Part shown: positions 50,335 to 61,485 of the stretch, piece by piece | How the letters are laid out: every line of letters begins with the position of its first letter | Position numbering within the stretch: the stretch's first letter is position 1 | NCBI RefSeq assembly: GCF_048544455.1 | Contig: NC_133536.1 | Location: 167,768,325 to 167,832,324 of the forward strand | Length of the DNA stretch: 64,000 nt | Direction: 5' to 3' | From: Silene latifolia | Taxonomy: Eukaryota > Streptophyta > Magnoliopsida > Caryophyllales > Caryophyllaceae | Position numbers and translations under genes: made by a program | Notes under the pieces: generated by a model | Databases searched by the model: none | Seen by the model: the letters and a program-made list of their open reading frames with translations, nothing else | Told to the model about the DNA's origin: nothing

Positions 50335-51682
50335 TGTGATACCACGGTTTTCAGGGTCTTGTTACTCGGTCGAATAGAGCTAACTCGGCTGAGTAAAACG
50401 TCGTGTGTTTTCTGGACAGGCTACTGTCCAGAAACACTCGGCCGAGTAGTGTAATACTCGGTCGAGTAGGAGGTACTCGACCGAGTACTCTCAGTACTTG
50501 ACCGAGTAACCGGTCTGACGGGATTTATTTTCGCGGTTTGGTTAAGGATGATTAAAGTTTATAAATCGTGTTTTACAGTTTCACTTTTCATTTTTACCAA
50601 AACCTAATTACATTCTACGTTCTCTAATCATCCTTAATCACTCCCAAAGTCTTTGATCGTTCGTGAGTCTTTATTCATCTCTCTCGCGTCGGTTTCGTCG
50701 GTAAGTCTCTAAGTTCCATATCTTTGGTTTGGTATTTTCTTTTAGGGTTTTACCCTAGTGTTGAGAATTGGGGAAAAGGGCGATTGCATGTTTGTGATTA
50801 GATTATTGTGGTTATTGTTAGGTGAAGGATTTGTAGAGAGTTTTTCTAGCTTTCGCTGTAGACTCGTATTCGGATCAGTGCTAAGGTAGGGTTTCCCTAC
50901 TCAGTTGTCTGTTTAATTGATCTAAGATGAATAATTGTATTGATGGCATGATTGATATCGTAATTGGAATTGTCTTTCTTGGTTGTTGGAATTGTTGTTG
51001 CTTGTCTACGTTGGTGAGGTGCGTCCTTGGATGAGTGGAGTCATTTTCGGGAATGGCTTCACGCCTTTGATTCGCCCCTTGTGGTTCCCGTCACAAAGTG
51101 GGATGTGCACATTAATGGATATAGGTTGTTGCTCATTGCGATGAGCGGGGCTTAGGCGGGCATGGCTGTGGTCCTCCACTGGCGGTTAGGATTACCTGTC
51201 GCGGTGGGTAATCTGGCAGGACTACAGACTTAAGTGCATAGCCGAATATGTGATATGATTGGAGTTGGAGAACGGTTGTTCAGTTGTTTGCCTTGGTTGT
51301 TTCTTTACGATTAACTTATCTTGATTATTCAGTTGACTGGCCCCGTTGTGTTTTGTAAAACTGTGGTGATACATTCGGGGATGGTGAGCAGACTGTGACA
51401 GGTGATGAGTACCTTTAGTTGCGGGGACAAGGATGAGGATGTCATCACTTTGAGTCTAGCTTCCGATGTTACGAGTTTAGATACTTTGATTTTGGTTGTA
51501 TTGAGATTTATAAACTTTACTTTGGTTTTCAATTGAGACGATGTATTCACTATACTTTATACTTTAATAATTTTTCTTGAATGGTTATTTTTGATATACT
51601 TAGCCCTGGCAACCGGGATGGTAACATCTTCATATTTTAGAGTGGTCCTTGGTAAGACAGCTTGATATGTGGGGGTGTTACA
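50335..51682 (+). repeat. LTR of the Tekay-type element
   Basis: Starts TGTGATACCACGG and ends GTGGGGGTGTTACA, a typical pair for Tekay/Del LTRs. About six CTCG-NN-CGAG palindromes lie at 50365-50515. Confidence 0.85.
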
Positions 51683-51685
51683 AAG

Positions 51686-51699
51686 TGGTATCAGAGCGA
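51686..51699 (+). promoter_or_regulatory. primer-binding site of the Tekay-type element
   Basis: TGGTATCAGAGCGA lies three bases after the LTR and matches the initiator-Met tRNA site used by chromoviruses. Confidence 0.88.
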
Positions 51700-52084
51700 C
51701 GATTTTAGAACCTAAAACCAATGAACCAAATGAACATAGGGAGTCTAATTAAAATGAACCCGGGTAGGAGTTGTTTGGAGCTACTGCAAATGCTTGGTAG
51801 GCGTCCCGAAGTCGCATTTAGGCCCTTACAACTTTGAGCCGGTCACCATGGGAGTGTCTTGGGAATTGTTATTTGTTGAAGTATGTGTGTTTCATATATA
51901 AACATATATGTGTCCTTTGTGAAGTTGTTGGATGGAAAAAGAGAGTGATTGCATATATTGAGCATTGTGGTGTTTGACATGTGTATATATGTTATTAATT
52001 GGCTTTTGGAGGGTAGTAACATGTTTAGAAGTAGCATACATATGGTTATGTACATTTTTTCCGTTGAAGTAAAGCTCGTTTTTG

Positions 52085-52375
52085 GCATAATTCGGCCGAG
52101 CAAGGCGGGTACTCGACCGAGTAATCAAGCACTCGACCGAGTGTTGGTTTGTGATTTTAAAACAGTAGTGATTACTCGGTCGAGTAAGAGGGGCACTCGA
52201 CCGAGTAAGGCATACTCAACCGAGTACCCTGTGTACTCTATCGAGTATGTTTTATGTGTTTTGGAGGTCAGCTACTGGAGTAGGATACTCGGCCTAGTAG
52301 TCTCAGTACTCGACCGAGTCGTCCTTGCTCGATCGAGTATCTCACAGTACTCAGCCGAGTACTTCTTTGGCGGGT
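52085..52375. repeat. cluster of CTCG-NN-CGAG palindromes
   Basis: About eleven copies of ACTCGACCGAGT, ACTCGGTCGAGT and variants lie between the primer-binding site and gag. Several variants keep both half-sites, such as CTCGATCGAG; others are degenerate, such as CTCTATCGAG. The same motif clusters in the LTR. Confidence 0.85.
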
Positions 52376-52526
52376 GATTTGTTTTTTTGGAGCCGTAGGC
52401 TACATGCTTACGTTTTCTTGGTTATATCAGCTCAAAATACCGCCAAAGAGGTCAGCTACATACATCCAAGATACTGAGATGAGTCTTGATGAGGTTGCTA
52501 GAATGATTGAGCAGTAAGATGCGCTC

Positions 52527-53069
52527 ATGAAAGCACTCAAGAACGTGGGTAAGGTAGGTGAGAAACCGATGGATGAATCTCAGCTAAGCACCACTATTTC
52601 TCGCTTCCACCTCTCTACTTATGAGGGCACCGGTGAGCCAAAGCTGCTTGATAATTGGCACCATGAGATGGAGAGTCTGTTAGAGGTTGTGAAGTGTCCG
52701 GCGGATATGATGGTGGAACAAATTGTGTTCTACCTAAGGGATGAGGTTGCAGTATGGTGGCAGAATGTGAGGGAGGATGCAGGGGCATATTATAGAGACC
52801 AAGGACATGATGTTATCCTAGGGGAAGGCTTCAAGAGCGCTATGAGAGAACACTTTATGCCAGAGCACATTCACCACAAGCTGAGAGCTGAGTTCGATTC
52901 CTTCTCCAAGGCTGATAATATGACCGTTACGGAGTATTATCATCGGTTTATGGAGTTGTCACGGTATGCGGAGGATATGCAGATGGGTCAATGGAGTTTG
53001 GCACTTCGCTTTAAGAAGGGGTTGGCACCGAAGTTCATGGATAGAGGTGAGGGGAGGGGGGTGGATTGA
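52527..53069 (+). pseudogene. gag: Gag of the Tekay-type element, truncated
   Basis: The 180-codon frame carries the retrotransposon gag domain: FHLSTYEGTGEPKLLDNWHH, VEQIVFYLRDEVAVWWQNV, FKSAMREHFMPEHIHHKLRA and FDSFSKADNMTVTEYYHRFM. The usual reading is lost after LAPKFMD at about 53040, where new sequence begins, so the zinc knuckle and all pol are missing. An in-frame TAA lies shortly upstream of the first ATG used. Confidence 0.85.
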
Positions 53070-53248
53070 GTATTTAAAAACTTATACCCACTTTTTATTT
53101 TATATCAATGCAATTAATTGCTTAAAGTTTATTGATTAAATTTTAACTAATTAACTAAGTAATTCTAAACGTAAATGGACAAAACGAAGACTGCAAAGAC
53201 ACAAGGTTTTGAAGTGGTTCAGCTTCACACGTCGAAGCCTACGTCCAC
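53051..53248. other. junction segment between Tekay gag and the Athila LTR
   Basis: About 200 bp of AT-rich sequence containing GTGGTTCAGCTTCACACG and GCCTACGTCCAC. I cannot assign it. It may be the edge of a third element. Confidence 0.4.
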
Positions 53249-54629
53249 TGATGAGCTCCTATTTCTACTACGTTTTGGCACCATTTTGAGCTCATTTGGT
53301 AGCACTTGGTGACGGTTTTTGACGTTTATGACGTTATTTAACCAATTCCATGTGTTTTACTATTTAGCATAATTTCAAGTGAAGATTAAGAAGCCAAGAG
53401 ATCGAGTGAAGTGTCCAAGGAAGAGCCAAGAACAAGCTTGAAGAAAAACCACGAGAAAGCCTTCCAAAGGATCAAAGGAAGCAAGAAAGAAAGACGCGTT
53501 CCAGGACCAAACTCGCACCGTGCGAGTTTCCAGACACCAGAACTCGCACGGTGCGAAAATTCTGGGTTTCATGGTGATTTTTATTACGGGCCTTTCCTTT
53601 GTTAAGCCCATAATTATTAGGTTACGGTAGACTATAAATAGGATGTTTGCAAGTAGGTTAAACATCTTTTGTTCACTTTAATTAATCAAGTTGTAATTGG
53701 GGAATATTTTGATCTTTTGAATTGGGTTTAGATCTAATCATGGAGAACTAATCTCCCTTTCTTAATCCGACTCAAAGGCTTAATCTTTGGTTGTAAGACT
53801 CCCTAATCTTTCCTTAATTATTATTATTGTTCTTAATCTCTTGTGTTTAATTGCTTAATTTTGGAATCCTTGTTAGATTATTGTGATTAAGTGTGATTTC
53901 CTTGTTACATAATCTTTCCAAGTTCCTTAATTTATTGTTGTTGGGTTTATTAAGTGTGATTTCCTTGTAATCCCATGTTGCAACAACTTGTTATTAGACT
54001 AATGAATGTGATTTCTTCTTGGTTTAATTAACATTAGAGAGATTAAGTTGTGATTGCTCATTAATTGTGATTTCATTGTGAGTAATTCAACCTATTAGAT
54101 TCCTATTGCTTCATCTTCTTGTTAATGAATCTATGTGTGTGATTTCCACTAGAGGAATTGATAAGTTGGGTCAATTATTAAGTGTGATTTCCTTGTGATT
54201 GACTTCTAATTAAGGGAATTTGGAGATTTAATCTCTCTAATAGGACAATAATATTGATTAGAAGGATTGATTGAGGGGTTTTGTCAACTAAAGTGCCAAA
54301 CTTTGGGTCGGGTTAAGTTTCTCTTAAAATTGATTAATTTCCATCTTAAAACTCTCTTGCTTGATTACTTGTTGCATACTCTTGTTTTAATTTCCTTTAA
54401 TTGTCCTTGAAAACCAAACCAACCCCCCCCCCCTTTTACATAATTGTTGTTAGCTTGTTACAATTGTTCTAATTACTCTTTTAATTTCACTATTGCAAAA
54501 CCCATCTTCTCTTGGGTTCGATCCCTTGCTTGCTATTTTACTAGTTTATAATTAGTGCTAATTAGTGTATTTAGTGGTATATAAATTGTTAATTTGGCCG
54601 TCTTTTAGTGCGACATTTTAGGTGTGTCA
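53249..54629 (+). repeat. 5' LTR of the Athila-type element
   Basis: Starts TGATGAGCTCC and ends GGTGTGTCA. A TATA box (TATAAATA) is at 53633-53640. It contains the paired-palindrome module at 53509-53557 and six diverged GTGATTTCCTTG-like motifs (53890-54205). The LTR start is inferred without the 3' copy. Confidence 0.75.
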
Positions 54630-54634
54630 AAATT

Positions 54635-54652
54635 TGGCGCCGTTGCCGGGGA
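54635..54652 (+). promoter_or_regulatory. primer-binding site of the Athila-type element
   Basis: TGGCGCCGTTGCCGGGGA lies five bases after the LTR. This is the primer site typical of Athila elements. Confidence 0.93.
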
Positions 54653-54786
54653 AGGTAACGGTTTTTCTAGTGTGTTATTTGTGTTTTTAGAATAGTTGTC
54701 TTAGTTAATCTTTGTTTCTTGTTGTTAGTGTCTTGTTCATCACTTGTGTGAACTTTTTGATTGTGTGCTCTTGTGTAGAGTTGTTT

Positions 54787-56357
54787 ATGGTCAATACTAG
54801 GAATTCGAGTGAACCACTTTTTCCATTCAATCCGGAGATTCAAAGATCACTTGCTTGGATAGGAGGAGGTATTAGAAGAGACAACCCGGTTATTGAAGAA
54901 ATTGATCCCGGTTTTCAAGAAGACCAAAGAGAAGATAACAACATCCCTTTTGAACAACCCATACCCATACAAATCATCATGGGTGATCGCGAAGACGGAA
55001 ATCCACACCAAGATGGTGAAAGAGAGAACCCACCAAGGCCTAAAACCATTAAAGAACTTACCGCCCCGGATCTCACACAAGTGCCCTTGTGTATCTCCTT
55101 TCCGGTCTTGGCGGAAAATGCCACCTTTGAATTGAAGTCCGGGCTCATTCACCAATTCCCCAATTCCATGGACTTAGCACGGAAGATCCCAACAAGCATC
55201 TAAACAAATTTCATGTTGTTTGCTCAAGCATGAAGCCTAATGGGGTTACCGATGAGCAACTTCAACTAAGGGCTTTCCCTTTTTCACTCAAGGACACGGC
55301 AAACGATTGGCTTTATTATCTTCCTACCGGTAGCATCACCACTTGGAATCAAATGAAGAAGGCTTTCTTAGAAAAGTATTTTCCCGCTAGTCTCTCATCT
55401 CAATTGAAGAAAGAAATAAGTAATGTTGAACAAATGGATGGGGAGAACTTGTATGAGTATTGGGAGAGGTTTAAACAACTTCTTGCTAGTTGCCCATACC
55501 ATGGGTATACCGACCACGACCTTCTCTTGAACTTTTGTAGTGGTTTACTTGAGGATGATGCTAGAATGATTAAAGCCGCTACCCAAAGAGGGATTGAATA
55601 TATGTCGGTCCTAGAAGCAAATGAGTTGATTGAAAGATTGGTAGGAAGCTCTAGGAATTTTGGGAGGAGAATTAAGAAGGCAAGTGGGACATTCTCTTCA
55701 AGGCAAGGCTCCAACCATATGGAGGAGAAAGTTGATTTTCTTACCAATTTGGTCAAGGAACTTACAAAAGGAGGTGGGAGTGCTTCTCATGTGAAATTTT
55801 GTGGTCTTTGTAATGACCAAACTCATCCCACCGATGGGTGTCCATCTTTGCAAACGGAGGAGGCAATTGAAGCGGTAAAGGCTATTGGGTTTAGGAAGTT
55901 TGACCCCTACTCCAATACTTACAATGAAGGGTGGAAGTCTCATCAAAATATGGGTTGGGGTGGGAACCAAAACCAAAACCAAAACCAAAACCAAAACCAA
56001 AACCAAAACCAAAATCAAAATAAAAAAGGAGCTTCAAACTCTTCATTTCAAAAGCCAAATCAAAATCAAAACCAATCCCAAAATTCCTTGGAAGAGATGA
56101 TGAAAACTCTTACCATGAATCAAATGGCAATGCAAAACAATACCAAGGAATTTCAAACCGCCGTGATTCAACAAAACCGACTCACCGACTCTAGGTTTGT
56201 TAACCTTGAGACCCAAGTTGGTCAAATCCTCACTACACTCAATTCTCAACCCACCCAAGGAGGGAGTCTCCCTTCTCACACCATTCCTCCACCCAACAAG
56301 GAACAAGCAAAAGTGGTCTCTTTGAGGAATGGTAGAGAGTTGGTAGAGAGTTGGTAG
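54787..56357 (+). pseudogene. gag: Athila-type Gag, frameshifted
   Basis: Starts MVNTRNSSEPLF. A frameshift at about 55140-55165 shifts reading into the frame at 55230-56357, which has LRAFPFSLKDTANDWLYYLP, FLEKYFPASLSSQLKKEISN and FCSGLLEDDARMIKAATQRG, a zinc-knuckle-like CGLCNDQTHPTDGC, and an Asn-Gln run from about 55967 to 56022 encoded by AACCAAAACC repeats. An 11-bp tandem duplication (GTAGAGAGTTG) near 56332-56354 breaks the frame at the gag-protease border. Confidence 0.87.
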
Positions 56358-57316
56358 AGGCACCCAAGGCTCCTAAGAAGACAATACCACTTCCTATTGT
56401 TCATGAAGTGGAGGATGTGATTGAAGATGAAATTGAAGTGGTAGTGGAACAAGGGGAAGCATCTACACCTCAACAAGTAAGGGTGAATGAACCGCTTACG
56501 GAATATGAGCCACAAGCTCCATTTCCGAGTGCTTTGAATGATACAAGGATAATTGACAAGGAAACTTCAAGCCTTTATGATATCTTTCGTAAAGTGGAGG
56601 TAAACATTCCTCTCCTTGATCTTCTTAGTAGTGTGCCCAAGCATGCAAAATTTTTGAAAGAGTTGTGCACTACTAAGAGGACCAATAAGGCAAAGAGCAT
56701 GAAAAAGGTAAGGGCTAGTGAACATGTGTCGGCAATTTTTCAAAAACGTTTGCCACAAAAATGTAGTGATCCGGGCATGTTCACTATTCCTTGTAAAATT
56801 GGTGACTTGGATTGTCAACATGCTATGCTTGATTTAGGTGCATCCATTAATGTCTTGCCCAATTACCTTTATGAGTCACTCAAGTTAGGGCCTTTGAAAC
56901 CGACTCGTACGGTCATTTCTTTGGCCGATAGGTCCAATATCTATCCTAAAGGGGTTGTGGAGAATGTCTTGGTGAAGGTGGGGGAAATGCTTTTCCCCGC
57001 CGACTTCTATGTGATTGAAATGGAACCCGAGAAAGGCTCCGCTCCCATTTTGTTGGGAAGGCCTTTCATGAGAACTTCCAACACCAAGATTGATGTATCT
57101 AGTGGACGCCTCACAATGGAATTTGAGGGGGAAAAGATTGAGTATAGCATACATGAGGATATGAAATACCCATCCGAGACTTCATCCTTGTGTTTTCTTG
57201 AAATTTTTGAGCCAATTGTGCAAACTGTGTATGAATTGTGCAAAGTTGATGCATTAAATGTTGTTTTGACTAATGGATTGGATGGAGAGGATACGGGGTA
57301 TGCTTTTTTCTTGTGA
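56351..57316 (+). pseudogene. Athila-type protease region
   Basis: This 321-codon frame continues gag after the 11-bp duplication. The aspartic-protease fold is seen at MFTIPCKIGDLDCQHAMLDL followed by GASINVLPNYLYESLKL, where DLGAS takes the D-T/S-G place, as is common in Athila. VIEMEPEKGSAPILLGRPFM is the second half. It ends at a stop at 57316, and a frameshift separates it from RT. Confidence 0.85.
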
Positions 57317-57488
57317 TTTGCAGGAAACAATCAAGGACCTAGAGGAAAATCCCCCAATGGAGGAATGGGAAGAAAAGAAAGAAATCCGGAAGGCAGCAGC
57401 AAACTCGCACCGTGCGAGTTTTCCAGCTCCATAACTCGCACGGTGTGAGTTCTCCCCTGTCCAGGAAATTTTCTTCCTTTCTTCCAAA

Positions 57489-60400
57489 TTGTTAGAAGAT
57501 CTACCAAAAGAGAAACCCGTTCCTTCTATTGTCAAGCCTCCTATTGTTGAATTGAAGCTCTTACCAAGCCACTTGAAGTATGCATTTCTAGGAAATGAAG
57601 AAACTTTACCGGTAATTATTTCAAGCAAGCTTACTAAGGAGCAAGAAGAGGCTCTCATCCGGGTTCTTAAGCAACACAAGGAAGCAATTGGGTGGACAAT
57701 GGCCGACATCAAAGACATTAGTCCCACTTTATGCATGCACCGGATTCTTCTTGAAGATGAAGCAAAGCCCGTCCGACAACTACAAAGACGTTTGAACCCT
57801 CCAATGATGGATGTTGTGAAGAAAGAGGTACTCAAACTCCTTCATGTAGGTATGATCTATCCTATCTCCGATAGTCAATGGGTTAGTCCAACCCAAGTTG
57901 TCCCAAAGAAATCCGGGCTAACGGTAGTTGAGAATCATGAAGGTGTTTTAACCCCCACTCGAGTTCAAAATGGGTGGCGGGTATGTATCGACTACCGTAG
58001 GCTCAATGCCGTGACTCGAAAAGATCACTTCCCGCTTCCCTTCATGGATCAAATATTGGAGAGGTTAGCGGGAAAAGCTTTTTATTGCTTTTTGGATGGC
58101 TACTCGGGTTATTTTCAAATCCCAATTGCACCCGAGGACCAAACAAAAACAACCTTCACATGTCCCTTTGGAACGTTTGCCTATAGAAAGATGCCTTTCG
58201 GTCTTTGTAATGCTCCGGGAATGTTCCAAAGGTGCATGATGAGTATCTTTTAGGATCATGTTGAGGACTTTATTGAAGTATTCATGGACGATTTTACCGT
58301 TCATGGCCAATCCTTTGAGGATTGTTTGAGTCATCTTACTTGGGTCTTGCAAAGGTGTATTGATACCAACCTCGTTCTCAACCATGAGAAATGTCATTTA
58401 ATGGTTGATGAAGGAATAGTCTTGGGACATGTAATCTCCTCTAGGGGGATTGAGGTTGATAAGGCAAAGGTAGATACCATTCACACCTTGCCTTATCCTA
58501 CTAATGTGCGTGAAGTGAGATCTTTCCTAGGACATGCCGGGTTCTACCAGCGTTTCATTAAGGATTTCTCCAAGATTGCCGCTTCTCTATGCAAGCTACT
58601 CCAAAAGGATTGTGAATTTGTCATGAGTGAAGAATGCAAGGGAGCTTTTGATATGCTCAAGGAGAAGCTTATTTCGGCACCTATAATTCAACCTCCCAAT
58701 TGGAATGAACCGTTTGAGATAATGTCGGACGCAAGCAATTATGCCCTTGGCGCGGTACTTGGCCAAAGGGTAGGAAGAGCACCTCATGTTATTCAATATG
58801 CGTCGACAATGATGAATGAGGCTCAAAGAAACTATACAACTACCGAGAAAGAATTTCTTGCGGTGGTGTTTGCTTTAGAGAAATTTCGACCTTATATTCT
58901 TGGAGCCAAGGTCATCATCTTCATGGATCATTCCGCCTTAAGGCATTTGGTGAACAAGAAGGAGTCCAAGCCCCGTTTGATGAGATGGGTGCTACTTTTG
59001 AGTGAGTTTGACGTTGAACTCAAAGACAAGAAGGGCACAACTAATACGGTGGCGGATCACCTAAGTCGAATTGTGCAAGAGAAGACTCAAGAAATCTTGG
59101 AATCACCAATACAAGCTTCCTTTCCGGATGACACACTCCTAGCATTGTCATCCATTGAGCCATGGTATGCACATATAGTCAACTTTTTGGTCTTACAAGA
59201 GTTTCCAAAGGGGCTTTCTCGCTCTCAACGGGACAAGATCAAGAGTGATGCCAAATACTATGTGTGGGATGACCCATATCTTTGGAAATTTTGTGCTGAT
59301 CAAGTTATTAGGAGATGTGTCCCGGATACCGAAATCCTTACAATTCTTAAGTTTTGTCACGAGTATGCTTGCGGTGGGCATTTTGGAGCCAAGAAAACGG
59401 CTAGAAAAGTCTTGGAAAGCAGTTTCTTTTGGCCCATATTATTCCGAGATGCTCATGCCATGGTGAAGACATGTGATAGATGCCAAAGAGTTGGCAACAT
59501 TTCAAAAAGAGGAGAAATGCCACAAACTCCCATGATCTATTGTGAAATATTTGATGTGTGGGGTATTGACTTTATGGGACCATTTCCTGCATCTTGTGGC
59601 AATGTTTATATACTTTTGGCGGTGGACTATGTCTCCAAGTGGGTGGAGGCTAAAGCCACCAAGACCGATGATGCAAAGGTAGTTGGGGAATTCATCAAAA
59701 CCCACATCTTTTCTCGGTCTGGTTTCCCAAAAGCCTTGATAAGCGACCGTGGCACTCACTTTTGCAACAAAGCCATTGGAGCTCTTCTCAAAAAGTATGG
59801 GGTACTTCATAAAGTATCCACCGCCTATCACCCCCAAACCAACGGTCAAGCCGAGGTTTCTAATAGGGAGATTAAGGCTATCCTTGAGAAGACGGTGAAT
59901 CCCGACCGCAAGGATTGGAGCTTGAGGTTGGATGATGCCTTGTGGGCCTATCGCACGGCTTACAAAACGCCAATCAGGATGTCACCTTACCGCTTACTTT
60001 TTGGGAAACTGTGTCATCTACCCGTGGAGGTTGAGCATCGAGCTTATTGGGCGGTCAAGTCGTTCAACTTGCAAATCAATGAAGCGGGCCTTCATAGGAA
60101 ACTTCAACTACAAGAATTGGAAGATATTCGGAATGATGCTTATGAGAATGCTTCTATTTACAAGGCAAGAACAAGAGCATGACATGATAATATGATTTCA
60201 AGAAGAGTGTTTCAAGTGGGAGAGAAAGTTTTGCTCTTTCAAAATCAGCTTAGACTTTTCTCCGGGAAATTGAGGTCTAGGTGGATGGTACCATATGAAG
60301 TGGTTCGTGTTTTTCCATATGGAGCACTTGAAATCAAATGCTTGAAATCCGGGAAAGTGTTGAAAGTGAATGGGCAAAGGCTTAAGCATTATCATGAAGG

Positions 60401-60491
60401 AATTGAAGTGGGGAAGTGGAAACACTCCACCTTGTTGATCCAATTTACTCAAATTAATGAAGATGCAACTTTGTCGAGCCATCGACGTTAA
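57489..60491 (+). pseudogene. pol: Athila-type RT, RNase H and integrase, two in-frame stops
   Basis: One frame apart from an in-frame TAG at 58251-58253 (just before the catalytic FMDDF) and a TGA near 60180. RT: QWVSPTQVVPKKSG, RVCIDYRRLNAVTRKDHFPL, FQIPIAPEDQTKTTFTCPFG and FMDDFTVHG. RNase [17 protein letters not shown]. Integrase zinc region: [17 protein letters not shown] with CDRC. Catalytic series: [20 protein letters not shown] and [38 protein letters not shown] segment near 60260 is the usual C-terminal integrase region. Confidence 0.9.
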
Positions 60492-60499
60492 ATAAACGG

Positions 60500-61413
60500 C
60501 AAAAGTTTGTAAATATTTCTTCCCCTTTGCATATTTAAATTCCGCATTGCATTGTCTTTATTGCATTTGCTATATTTAAGTTAATTGCATTGTCTTTATT
60601 GCATTTTTCATATTTAAATTAATTGCACCCTTTAATTCTTGCATTATAAATTAAATCATTTGCATTTTCATTAATGTTTTTGGCATGTTAGAATGGTTTA
60701 ATGTGTGTTTTAGTGATAGGATACCAACTCAAGGGCATATGTGAAGAAAAGAAGGAAGAATGATGGGTAAAAAAATTGGCTAGAGTGAAGAATTAAGCAA
60801 CAAAAAAGTCACTTCCAGCAGCAAAGTCGCACCGTGCGACATTTCTGAGTGCAAACTCGCACCGTGCGAGTTTTTGAAGAATCACGCATATCATTTCGTT
60901 TTTCCCACGATATCCCCATTAATTCTTCCCCAATTCTCTTAACACTCATCCTCACTCTTCATATTAACCCTAAACCCCTAAAAATCACCCATCAAAACCT
61001 TCTCAAATCATCAAAATCAAGCAATTTACCTTCACGTTTTATCAACTTTCATCACCCAACATCAATTTGGGTAAGGTAATTGCAGAAAAATCACAAAACC
61101 ATCGACATTTTCGACCTAGGGTTTAGAAGAATTGAAGATTTTTGGGTTGCAAATTGGATTGAAGGGACGAATTTGAGCATTTGTGGTTAGCATTCATTAA
61201 CCAACAACACAAACAAGGATCAAAGGGAGGTATAACACCTTATTCTTCTCCTTGTCATTCATAGTTACCTAAATTCCGAATTTGAGTGCTTCAAAATCGA
61301 AATTTAGTCGTTTAATTGTGTTGAAATTGTCCTTAAACAATCCTTTAACTTGTGAGGTGTTTTTATTTCAACAAATAGCTAATTATCACATCATTTTTTG
61401 TAGTGCATATTAG
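60500..61413. other. spacer between integrase and the env-position ORF
   Basis: Contains TTGCATTGTCTTTATTGCAT repeats near 60545-60610, the third paired-palindrome module (60820-60872) and a CT-rich leader-like stretch. The 76-codon frame at 60849-61079 has no recognisable features. Confidence 0.5.
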
Positions 61414-61485
61414 GTGTTTGATCATTTGCCTCACCCAAAATCAATTCCTAAACTTGTGTTTTTTCTGAAAGTTAATTATTCTACA

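Larger units (their letters stand above)
50335..53050 (+). mobile_element. Tekay-type (chromovirus) gypsy element, 5' part
   Basis: LTR (50335-51682), primer-binding site and a partial gag are present. The element is broken off around 53050 before protease and pol, and unrelated sequence followed by the Athila LTR takes over. No 3' LTR is in the window. Confidence 0.82.
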
